NCBI GenBank assembly: GCA_945865405.1
Contig: CAMBDS010000001.1
Span: forward strand, 186,001 to 250,000
Direction: 5' to 3'
Source of the DNA: Caldithrix abyssi DSM 13497
GTDB taxonomy: Bacteria > Electryoneota > AABM5-125-24 > Hatepunaeales > Hatepunaeaceae
Length of the DNA: 64,000 nucleotides
Shown: piece after piece, positions 16,471 through 23,462 of the stretch
Position numbering within the stretch: the stretch's first letter is position 1
Layout: every line of letters starts with the position of its first letter
Notes under the pieces: model-generated
Told to the model about the DNA's origin: nothing
Databases searched by the model: none
What the model saw: only the letters and a program-made list of their open reading frames with translations
Translations under genes and position numbers: made by a program

Positions 16471-16590
16471 CTAATCCTCGTCCTCCACTTCCTCGAACAT
16501 CTCCGCCGGTGCTCCGCACACCGGACACGGGTCTGGCGGCTCTTCGGCGAACACTTCGTATCCACATGCTAAACAGCGAAACTTCTTCAT
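16471..16590 (-). CDS. Rubredoxin-like small protein (rubrerythrin C-terminal type)
   Basis: A 39-residue frame starting at ATG 16590 with GGAAA 6-7 nt upstream. The product has two cysteine pairs, C6-LA-C9-GY and C22-PV-C25-GAP, and ends in Glu/Asp. This is the Fe(Cys)4 knuckle arrangement found at the C terminus of rubrerythrins (CGYxxxGxEPPxxCPVCGAPxxxF). It would bind one iron and act as a one-electron carrier or redox sensor. It sits directly upstream of otsB and is probably co-transcribed; the link to trehalose synthesis is not obvious. Confidence 0.8.
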   Translation of the reverse strand: MKKFRCLACGYEVFAEEPPDPCPVCGAPAEMFEEVEDED

Positions 16591-16650
16591 TTATTATTTC
16601 CTTTACGGGGTTGTTATTAGATTTTATCATCTACGGTTTATTTGAGACTT

Positions 16651-16674
16651 GGAGTGCTGATGCTTGCGCACTCC
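16651..16674. repeat. Class C hairpin (GGAGTGC / GCACTCC)
   Basis: GGAGTGC and GCACTCC ends enclose TGATGCTTGC. The same ends occur in the otsA-otsB composite element, near 45,912 and near 49,193-49,215. It lies between a glycosyltransferase gene and the rubredoxin-like gene. Confidence 0.6.
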
Positions 16675-16695
16675 GACAATACTAAGAAAGATACC

Positions 16696-17811
16696 TTACT
16701 TTCGGTGATTGATTGCCATTTGATAGACCTCGAGCCGCCGTCGGACGCGGGACCCCGACGAGAAACGCTCCATCGCTCTGGCGTGAGCCCTTCTCCCCCA
16801 CTCCACCCGCTCTTCCCGAGGCATGGTCAGGAACTTCGCCATACCTTCGGCAAATGCCTCGGAATCGTTGACCGGAACCAACAGCCCCGTCTCGCCATCG
16901 CCGACAGACTCATCGAAGCCCGGCATCCGGCTGGCTACGGCTGGAATCCCCATTGCCTGTGAATTAAGCAACGCGCCGGAAAGACTTTCGTTCCCGATGG
17001 AAGAATTGACAAGCAAATCGCTGACCTTCAATACTCGCGCCGGGTCACGCCTGTAAGGCGAGAGCGTCACACGGTCGTTCAAGCCAAGCTCATCCACCAA
17101 CGGCTTCAGCTTCTCCGTGCCCTCACCGCAGAACAGCATCCGAAAGTCCAGCCCGCGATCTTTCAGGATCTTGACAGCTCTTAGAGTGATGTCCTGCCCC
17201 CGCCAGACTGAGTAGTTGCCGAGATGGGTGACGAGCAAAGCCTCTTCGGGAATACCCAGCTCCTGCCTAAGTCCCGTGCCATCGACAACCGTCGGGTCAC
17301 TGCAAGAAGGGTCAACTTCGTCGTAGATCAGTTGTACCTTTTTCGCTTCAATGCGGCCTGAGCGGAGGATGATCTCTTGCAAAGACTTGCAATTCGGGAC
17401 AACGATATCGACGCGATTCAGCCGGTATTTCAACTCTTGAAAATAATCCATTTGGCGGCTGATTCCACGATAAAATAGCAGGCCGAACCGGTTCAACCCA
17501 AATCCACCCAATAAGGCGTGGTACTGGGCGCTCGATTTGAAGGTTTCGACGACATCGGGATCGAAATCGAGCAAGATGCGTCGGAATTGACGTAAGGTCT
17601 CGAACGTCGGGTTGTGGTTAATGGCCATGATGTGGACGTTGGGACAGACGGCTCTGAGGCGCACCATCGCCTCGCTGTCACCAGCCGCGTCAGGCCCCCA
17701 GACGGCCGCCACTTCGACGCCCGACCGCCGCAAGCCCATGATGGCGTAAAGCGCCTGATGAGCGCCTCCGGCGTAGATCCCGGCGTGCCCGACTGCGATC
17801 AGTACGCGCAT
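16696..17811 (-). CDS. Glycosyltransferase family 4 (GT-B fold)
   Basis: A 371-residue cytoplasmic or membrane-associated glycosyltransferase. It has an N-terminal acceptor domain (GHAGIYAGGAHQAL glycine-rich start) and a C-terminal nucleotide-sugar domain with THLGNYSVWRGQD (expected G-x-K/R-GxD position) and a NESLSGALLNSQAMGIPAVAS segment equivalent to the EX7E motif, with the second Glu replaced (E-x7-N). It may act on lipopolysaccharide or another envelope glycan; substrate cannot be read from sequence. It is on the same strand as the rubredoxin-like gene and otsB. Confidence 0.85.
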   Translation of the reverse strand: MRVLIAVGHAGIYAGGAHQALYAIMGLRRSGVEVAAVWGPDAAGDSEAMVRLRAVCPNVHIMAINHNPTFETLRQFRRILLDFDPDVVETFKSSAQYHALLGGFGLNRFGLLFYRGISRQMDYFQELKYRLNRVDIVVPNCKSLQEIILRSGRIEAKKVQLIYDEVDPSCSDPTVVDGTGLRQELGIPEEALLVTHLGNYSVWRGQDITLRAVKILKDRGLDFRMLFCGEGTEKLKPLVDELGLNDRVTLSPYRRDPARVLKVSDLLVNSSIGNESLSGALLNSQAMGIPAVASRMPGFDESVGDGETGLLVPVNDSEAFAEGMAKFLTMPREERVEWGRRAHARAMERFSSGSRVRRRLEVYQMAINHRK

Positions 17812-17887
17812 AAATTTCTTTTAATCGAAAGTTCCTTTTATTTTCTCCACCGCTTGCGGGGGGGACGAAGGGGGGGTGTCTTCAGTA

Positions 17888-17972
17888 CGACAGACTTCAG
17901 TCTGTCACCTTATCGGTAGGGCAGGGCGTCCCGACCTGTCCTTTTCCGGTACGACAGGTTTCCAAACCTGTC
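17888..17972. repeat. Class B hairpins downstream of toxin-antitoxin copy 1
   Basis: ACAGACTTCAGTCTGT (17890-17905) and GACAGGTTTCCAAACCTGTC (17953-17972). Related palindromes flank toxin-antitoxin copy 1 on its other side (18,652) and copy 2 (about 33,470). Confidence 0.65.
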
Positions 17973-17995
17973 GCATAGGATATGCGTCTCGCTTG

Positions 17996-18391
17996 TCACG
18001 GCCTAAAGAAACCTTCCTCTTTCAGCAAAGCTTTGTCGAAGGTCGCCACAGCACGACAACCGACCTCGATGGCTTGCTCGCGAAGCAGATAGTCCGCGAA
18101 ATCGCCTTTGCCATTTATATAGGCATTAAGCGCGTTGTGGAATCGCGTCGGAGAGGCAATGGTAAATCCCAAGACTCCTTCAAGCGCTTGAAGAGCCGAT
18201 AAGATCTCGTCTTTTGAGGCCCTGTAAGTTGTGTCGAGAACCCAGACGACTTCTGACAGCGTGTTGTCGGTGATAACCGCTTCCTCAAAATCCTCGTCGA
18301 GCTTTAGCATCAGCCGCTTGACGCTATTGAATTGATCCGAATCATCTTCTATGAGTAAGCGAAGCACCACGTTAGTATCGAGGGCGATCAA
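17996..18391 (-). CDS. PIN-domain toxin (copy 1)
   Basis: A 131-residue VapC-like ribonuclease. The acidic PIN residues are visible: Asp5 in ALDTN, Glu47 in LSEVVW, Asp97/Asp100 in GDFADYLL and Asp119 in ATFDKAL. Its TTG start overlaps the antitoxin stop by 4 bp. The protein differs from copy 2 (33748-34143) at only 7 of 131 positions, so the two modules come from a recent duplication. Confidence 0.9.
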   Translation of the reverse strand: MIALDTNVVLRLLIEDDSDQFNSVKRLMLKLDEDFEEAVITDNTLSEVVWVLDTTYRASKDEILSALQALEGVLGFTIASPTRFHNALNAYINGKGDFADYLLREQAIEVGCRAVATFDKALLKEEGFFRP

Positions 18392-18627
18392 GTGTTGCTT
18401 CCCCGCTTCTTAATCGCCTCGCCAATCTCCTCGATGGTTAGGCGAATCCCGCGATCTTTGATTATGCCCTTAAGATCGAGGGGATCGTAACCAATCTCAA
18501 TCACAATTTGGCCACCAGGTTCATCCCGGACGCGCATCTTCAGGCGTGGCATTTTCGTCAGCCGTTCCCTTATCGCTTTAGGAAGGGTGATTCGTCCGGC
18601 TTTGTCCATTGTTATCGTTCTGGTCAT
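18388..18627 (-). CDS. AbrB/MazE-like swapped-hairpin antitoxin (copy 1)
   Basis: A 79-residue DNA-binding antitoxin with the AbrB-type N terminus TITMDKAGRITLPKAIRERL and an acidic C-terminal tail that should wrap the PIN toxin. It has AAGGAAATCC upstream of ATG. It differs from copy 2 at 4 of 79 residues. It is expected to repress its own promoter; the class B palindrome at 18,652 lies just upstream of the start and could lie in the operator region. Confidence 0.9.
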   Translation of the reverse strand: MTRTITMDKAGRITLPKAIRERLTKMPRLKMRVRDEPGGQIVIEIGYDPLDLKGIIKDRGIRLTIEEIGEAIKKRGSNT

Positions 18628-18651
18628 TGGATTTCCTTATATTCCAGTACG

Positions 18652-18747
18652 ACAGACTTTAGTCTGTCACCTTGGAGGGCGGACTTTCAGTCCGCTCTTC
18701 CTCTGCATCCCATCGCCCGTACGGGTGAACCTTGTGTTCGCCCTCCC
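18652..18747. repeat. Class B and class F repeats upstream of toxin-antitoxin copy 1
   Basis: ACAGACTTTAGTCTGT (18652-18667), GCGGACTTTCAGTCCGC (18679-18695), and the inverse of the 7619-7650 unit (18716-18747). The first hairpin with its flank is shared with toxin-antitoxin copy 2, so it travelled with the module. Confidence 0.65.
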
Positions 18748-18855
18748 CGCACGTAGGGGCCGATTTATCGAGCCCGTCCAGTAGGTCTCCACCTGTCACC
18801 TCATCATTTCGATTAAAGCCCCGGTTTCCATTCCCGCGCAAGCGGGAATCCAGAT

Positions 18856-19179
18856 CTAACTCCCTCGCTTTGTCGAAATTCCTGACAGAACCAAAAACAC
18901 AACTCCCACCGCAATATCTATCAGTCGCCAAGTCTGCTTTTCTAAGTGAATTGGCGCAAGCGGATTAAAAAGGATTGCAATGCTAATCAGTAGCCATGGA
19001 ATTACCTTAATTTTGTGGTTCCAGAAAGAATATGCACAAAAGACAGCGGTTCCTGTGGTAAAAAACCGAAGTATCTGATAGTAACCGTAAGGATGTCTGT
19101 CCCCAGCCCAAAACAGAAATCCGGCGGCAATCAAACAAGGAATTAAGTGTGGATGTTGTTGCATTTTAAAGGCAATCAT
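18856..19179 (-). CDS. Small polytopic membrane protein (DUF6804-like)
   Basis: A 107-residue protein with three or four predicted membrane helices (about 12-24, 33-47, 58-72, 86-101). The ILFNPLAPIHLEKQTWRLIDI segment matches a pattern I recall from DUF6804 proteins of unknown function. Its start overlaps the stop of the upstream lipoprotein gene by 4 bp, so the two are translationally coupled. Confidence 0.7.
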   Translation of the reverse strand: MIAFKMQQHPHLIPCLIAAGFLFWAGDRHPYGYYQILRFFTTGTAVFCAYSFWNHKIKVIPWLLISIAILFNPLAPIHLEKQTWRLIDIAVGVVFLVLSGISTKRGS

Positions 19180-19730
19180 TGTTGCTCCATTCCATTTACG
19201 TATTTAAGCTTTAAAATCTGATTACCAGTCGTATCCCATACAGTCAAGGACCCATCATTTTCTTCATTTAGATTAACTTCACGCCACAGCTTCCCGTTGG
19301 AGTGAAATTGCTTAAGAGTCATATGGGTTGTTGTATTTTCATCCTCCTCATGAGATTGTGTGACAACGAGCGTTTTTAGTTTCCCTTCCCCAAAATATTC
19401 CGACTCTATTTCTGTTTCACCATCAATGGATGAATTAGAGGAAAGACGGCCTATCTCATCATAATAGCTATCTCGTATGCGAGAACCAGTTGAGTCATAT
19501 TCAATCTCGCAGCGCTGGACAGTCGAAGGGTAATAGTATTTCCAAATGCCAATATCAACAGAATCAGCATTGGCCTTTTTAAAAAGCCGTTGTCCGGTGC
19601 AGTACAAGTTTCCATTCGAGTCACGATTTTCTACTTTTTTCACGACAGGCCCGACTGACTGACAGCTAGATACCAACAGAAGAAATAGCGCCAGTAAAAT
19701 GCTCCTCGTCGGAACTTGTCCATTTTTCAT
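19176..19730 (-). CDS. Lipoprotein with MORN-like repeats
   Basis: A 184-residue protein. The start at 19730 gives a lipoprotein signal with lipobox LVSSC (mature Cys about residue 23). The longer frame start at 19799 would bury it. The body has repeating 'G.(L/W)..(Y)' hairpin units (GNLYCTGQRL, GIWKYYYPS, GRLSSNSS, GKLKTLVV, GKLWREVNL) like MORN or YwqK-type proteins. ATG overlaps the stop of 19727-20761 by 4 bp, so it forms a three-gene coupled unit with that gene and the small membrane protein. Function unknown. Confidence 0.75.
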   Translation of the reverse strand: MKNGQVPTRSILLALFLLLVSSCQSVGPVVKKVENRDSNGNLYCTGQRLFKKANADSVDIGIWKYYYPSTVQRCEIEYDSTGSRIRDSYYDEIGRLSSNSSIDGETEIESEYFGEGKLKTLVVTQSHEEDENTTTHMTLKQFHSNGKLWREVNLNEENDGSLTVWDTTGNQILKLKYVNGMEQQ

Positions 19731-20761
19731 TGCTTTCTCAGATTTCGTTTGTGGAAATAGAGTGCTGGAACACCAGTAAGAACAGCTATTATGGTCCATT
19801 CAATTAACAGAGTCTCGTAGCTAAGAAAGCTATAATCCAACAACTCCCACTCTACTCTACGCTGGTAACGCTGTGGAGTAACAATACAAGATATGAGGAA
19901 CGAGGCATAGCCGATCCAAACAAATATCCAATGGGTTTGGCTATGTTGAGCAGTCTTTGGGGCTGCAATTTCGTGATTTGCCATAACCATTTCCGGCTTG
20001 GTAATCTTTGGAAAATCCAATCGCTCGGGCTCGGTTTCACTGCCTGCATTGATTGTTTTCAACACGACACTGCTATTCTTTTCCTTTTTCCCATCTTCCT
20101 TTTCAGCCTTCTTCTCTTCCGTAGGTCTAATTTCGTTCAGGAGCTTTTCGACGTGCTTGAGTGACAGCCCAAGCCGCTTCATCTGCTCACGGAAGATCGC
20201 CTCGCCTTGCCGCAGATACATTCTACCGACGAGCTTGAAGTCATTCCATGTTGCGGGGTCTTCGATCTTCTTGGAGCTAAGATACCCTGCATCGTCTTTA
20301 TCGCCTAACGAGACGAGTTTCTTAATCCGGTCGAGAGCCGCTTGTTCAGCGTCTGATCGTTTTGGCGCAAGCGTCTCTTCGGGCGATTCGGAGGAGGGAC
20401 TCTTTGGCGCGAACATATCGTTTTCCTCAAGTTGCGCGGCTTTCTTTCCAGATAGACGCTCAAGGCGATCTATCGGGATACCGTAACGAATTGAAGCCTC
20501 GTCAACAGTAACGCCGCGCCGAATATCGAAGAGCGCGTCTGCCAGCGGATCTCCAGTGTCCTTGAACGACTTCGATCCGGTTAGTGTTGGATCGCCAGTT
20601 GACGATTCGACACCCGCAACTAAGCCGCGCCGTTTTGCTGACTCACCCTCAAATGCAGGTTTGTCTTGTCCACTTTGTTCCTCGCCTTTTGCGGATTCTA
20701 CGGAAATGGGTGGAAGCGGCGTATGAAAATTCTTAGCCTTTAGTTGAACAGTCTCTCGCAT
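19727..20761 (-). CDS. Hypothetical protein with helix-turn-helix-like segment and two C-terminal membrane helices
   Basis: A 344-residue protein I do not recognise. Residues 1-70 look disordered. Residues 72-105 (ADALFDIRRGVTVDEASIRYGIPIDRLERL) resemble a short helix-turn-helix. A Lys/Glu-rich linker lies at about 205-230, and two membrane helices lie at about 271-291 and 316-336. No signal peptide is seen, so the N-terminal part should be cytoplasmic. The membrane-tethered DNA-binding interpretation is inference. It heads a coupled trio with the MORN-like lipoprotein and the DUF6804-like protein. Confidence 0.65.
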   Translation of the reverse strand: MRETVQLKAKNFHTPLPPISVESAKGEEQSGQDKPAFEGESAKRRGLVAGVESSTGDPTLTGSKSFKDTGDPLADALFDIRRGVTVDEASIRYGIPIDRLERLSGKKAAQLEENDMFAPKSPSSESPEETLAPKRSDAEQAALDRIKKLVSLGDKDDAGYLSSKKIEDPATWNDFKLVGRMYLRQGEAIFREQMKRLGLSLKHVEKLLNEIRPTEEKKAEKEDGKKEKNSSVVLKTINAGSETEPERLDFPKITKPEMVMANHEIAAPKTAQHSQTHWIFVWIGYASFLISCIVTPQRYQRRVEWELLDYSFLSYETLLIEWTIIAVLTGVPALYFHKRNLRKQ

Positions 20762-20796
20762 TATTCTTTCTCTTGACTATAAACTGAATATTTGAA

Positions 20797-21012
20797 ATGA
20801 GTCTCTGGATTCCAGCCTTCGCGGGAAAGACACCCCTTGCACCGGCGGATAAACTATCCGCCCCAATGTCTATCAAGAGTCCCTTGGATTCTCCTCAACG
20901 GGCAAGATGCCCGACCTACGCGGCGGACAACAGTCCGCCCTACTGCTCTGCCGACAGGCGGAGACCGCCTGTCCTACGACAAAATGACAAGCGAGACGCT
21001 TATTCTACGCGA
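20797..21012. repeat. Mosaic of at least five hairpin repeats
   Basis: Units lie end to end: a GGATTCCAGCCTTCGCGGGAA type (20810), GCGGATAaactATCCGC, GGGCAAGATGCCCGACC (shared with 37,796), GCGGACaacaGTCCGC, ACAGGCGgagACCGCCTGT, and ACAAGCGAGACGCTTATTC (class E, about 20,988). No gene is seen in 20,762-21,280; the rest holds the second copy of the two-copy element. Confidence 0.65.
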
Positions 21013-21102
21013 AAATCTCGTCTGCTGGCCGATATTTGTCGCATATTGCTTGCATATCGCCGAATAATTTCGTATATTAACAGCATTCTGACATAAGCCT
21101 TT

Positions 21103-21235
21103 TAACCTTAAACTTTCAACCTCAAACCCAAATCCCGTGAAGTTGGTGACGAAAAATAAATTTCAAAACGCCCCGATACTCCTGACTGATAAGCCCTGTG
21201 ACGATTGTGAAGATGTGAAGATAATTTGGGGCACT
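21103..21235. repeat. Two-copy ~110-130 bp dispersed element, copy 2
   Basis: Near-identical to 7437-7566, without gaps in the core, and in the same relation to its neighbours: it lies 45 bp beyond the 3' end of a minus-strand ABC transporter gene. Tandem TTCACA words on the minus strand could be operator sites. Confidence 0.6.
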
Positions 21236-21280
21236 TTGGCAATGTCTATTATACGCAACAATTTGACGAAATCTGAACGA

Positions 21281-23155
21281 CTACCCCCCAAACTGCTGGT
21301 CGCACAATCTCCGGTAAGCACCGCCTTTGGCGTAAAGCTCTGTGTGAGAACCCGACTCCGCGATCCGTCCATCGACAACGACGGCGATCTTGTCGGCGTT
21401 CTGGATAGTCGAGAGGCGGTGAGCGATCACAACCGTCGTGCGATTCTTGCGCAGCCTGTCCAGCGCCTCCTGAACCAGTCGCTCCGACTCAGTGTCGAGC
21501 GCCGAGGTTGCCTCGTCGAGCAGCAAAATCTTCGGATCCCGAAGGACCGCACGCGCAATCGCTATTCGTTGCCGTTGCCCCCCGGAGAGCTGTACGCCCC
21601 GCTCGCCAACTTCGCTCTGCATCCCATTAGGCAGGCGTTTGATGAACTCGAGCGCATTCGCCGCACGAGCCGCCGCCCGAACGTCTTCCGGGCTGGCGTT
21701 GTCCCTACCAAACAGGATATTCTGCTCGATGGTTCCGGAGAAAAGCACCGTCTCCTGTGGCACATAAGCCGTCGCCCGCCTCAGGTACTTCAGGTCAAAC
21801 AGCGCCGAGTCGATTCCGTCGAGCGTTATCCGCCCATCACGCAACGGATAAAATCGGGGGATAAGGCTCATCACCGTCGATTTGCCTCCCCCCGACGGTC
21901 CCACCAGAGCCAGCGTTTCGCCCGGCTGGATAGTCAGGTCGATGCCGCGCAGGACTTCCTTGCCGTTGCTATAGGCAAACTTAACGTCCGCAAACGCCAA
22001 CCGACCCTTGATTTCCGGCTTCAACGTCCCCGACCCGATAGTCTCGGCTTCGTCAGGCTCATCGAGAATCTCGAAGATCCTTCGTGATGACGCAACTGCC
22101 CTTTGGGTTGTTCCCGTCAATTCGCCGAGGTCTTTGATCGGCTTATAGGCATTGGAGAGCAGCACAATAAAGCCTGTCAAATCCCCCACCGAGATCGTCC
22201 CGTTGATGATCTGGAGACCACAATAAACAACCAGCGCGAACGAGCCGAGCGTCGAGATCGTCTCCTGAGCCGGTGAGTTGATCGCCGCGTACTTGGCGCT
22301 CTTCATCGCCCAGCGGTAGTTTTCTTTCAGCTTCTCGTTGAACGATTTCGCCTGATTTTCTTCCTGACCGAACGCCTTGATCGCTCGCGCACCGCCGGTC
22401 GCCTCGGTGATGAACGCCGTGTAGTCAGCGACATTAAGCGAAAGGTTCCGCGCCGCCTTGCGCATCCGGCCACCAAAGGCTTTTATCAACACCGCTGACA
22501 GCGGGAAAATTGCCATTGCCACCAGCGTCAGTTTCCAGTCCATTGCGAACATCCCGCCAAGGTAGATAACAGTATAGAGCATCGACTTGGATATGTTGAT
22601 GCTTGAGCGGATCGCGCCTTCGAGCTGGGTCACGTCGTAGGTGACTCTGGCGATGACATCACCGGAACGTTCACGATCTGAATAGGCGAGCGGCAGCCTG
22701 ACGATTCGCTCAAAAAGCGTCGATTTCAGCTTGGTCAGAGCACCGTTGGTCACTTTCCAGAGGGTGTATTCCTTGGCGAAAAATACGACGTCCTTCAGCA
22801 GCACCAATCCAACAGCCAACATCGCCAGCGTGAAGACAAACGAGCGCGCGGCGTCGGCTCCGTTGAGGGTGACATTATAGAGGTCGAACCCAAGTAACGA
22901 CCTGTGAAGATGGAGATTGAGTGGAGCATGCGCCATCACAGCAGCACTTGCCCCAGCGAAAAGCTCCATCATAGCGGCAATGATGAGCGCCAGAGCCGAG
23001 TTGGTCAAGCCGAAGTAGAGTGTTCCGAGAAGGGCGAGCCCAAGCTGTCGCCGGTAAGGCTTAAACAGCCCTATTAGCCGCTTCTCAATGCTCCAATCGT
23101 TGGTCGGGGGAACCGAAGCGCTGCTCAATGGGTGATAGTTTGTATCATAATGCAT
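21281..23155 (-). CDS. ABC exporter, MsbA-like (fused permease-ATPase)
   Basis: A 624-residue half-transporter with six membrane helices in the N-terminal 340 residues and a nucleotide-binding domain after about residue 380. Walker A GPSGGGKST, signature LSGGQRQR, Walker B ILLLDEATSALD and the H-loop AHRLST are intact. The family includes lipid A flippases (MsbA) and multidrug exporters; substrate is not determinable. The ATG at 23155 is chosen because residues upstream (start 23248) are not family-like; the ribosome site is weak. Confidence 0.9.
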   Translation of the reverse strand: MHYDTNYHPLSSASVPPTNDWSIEKRLIGLFKPYRRQLGLALLGTLYFGLTNSALALIIAAMMELFAGASAAVMAHAPLNLHLHRSLLGFDLYNVTLNGADAARSFVFTLAMLAVGLVLLKDVVFFAKEYTLWKVTNGALTKLKSTLFERIVRLPLAYSDRERSGDVIARVTYDVTQLEGAIRSSINISKSMLYTVIYLGGMFAMDWKLTLVAMAIFPLSAVLIKAFGGRMRKAARNLSLNVADYTAFITEATGGARAIKAFGQEENQAKSFNEKLKENYRWAMKSAKYAAINSPAQETISTLGSFALVVYCGLQIINGTISVGDLTGFIVLLSNAYKPIKDLGELTGTTQRAVASSRRIFEILDEPDEAETIGSGTLKPEIKGRLAFADVKFAYSNGKEVLRGIDLTIQPGETLALVGPSGGGKSTVMSLIPRFYPLRDGRITLDGIDSALFDLKYLRRATAYVPQETVLFSGTIEQNILFGRDNASPEDVRAAARAANALEFIKRLPNGMQSEVGERGVQLSGGQRQRIAIARAVLRDPKILLLDEATSALDTESERLVQEALDRLRKNRTTVVIAHRLSTIQNADKIAVVVDGRIAESGSHTELYAKGGAYRRLCDQQFGG

Positions 23156-23272
23156 GAAATATATCAAAATAAGAGACGTTCTGCCAATTGAATGAACGAG
23201 ACTTGCGAGTTTTATTGATCCCTGTGCATTTAAATAATCAAAAAGCACATGGTAAAGTGACTTATTTCTGTT

Positions 23273-23336
23273 GGCAGACGCCCTCGTCTGCCAGCAACCT
23301 GTCTATCATTCCGTCAGACGAGGGCGTCTGACGGCA
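23273..23336. repeat. Two class A palindromes
   Basis: GGCAGACGCCCTCGTCTGCC and a CGTCAGACGAGGGCGTCTGACG-type unit 20 bp apart, between the divergent ABC exporter and TPR genes. The remainder of 23,156-23,462 holds a promoter. Confidence 0.75.
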
Positions 23337-23405
23337 GAGCGCCAAATTTATGGAATAAATCATGAACTCTCTATGGATAATAATTTGACGACAATCCTGG
23401 CATGC

Positions 23406-23435
23406 TTGACAATACTCGATAGATGGTGATATATT
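23406..23435 (+). promoter_or_regulatory. Predicted sigma-70-type promoter for the TPR gene
   Basis: TTGACA (23406-23411), an 18-bp spacer, and TATATT (23430-23435), located 27 bp before the proposed TTG start. A consensus-like match; the start point is not verified. Confidence 0.5.
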
Positions 23436-23462
23436 GAGTGAACCTAATTGGAGTTCTCTGTT

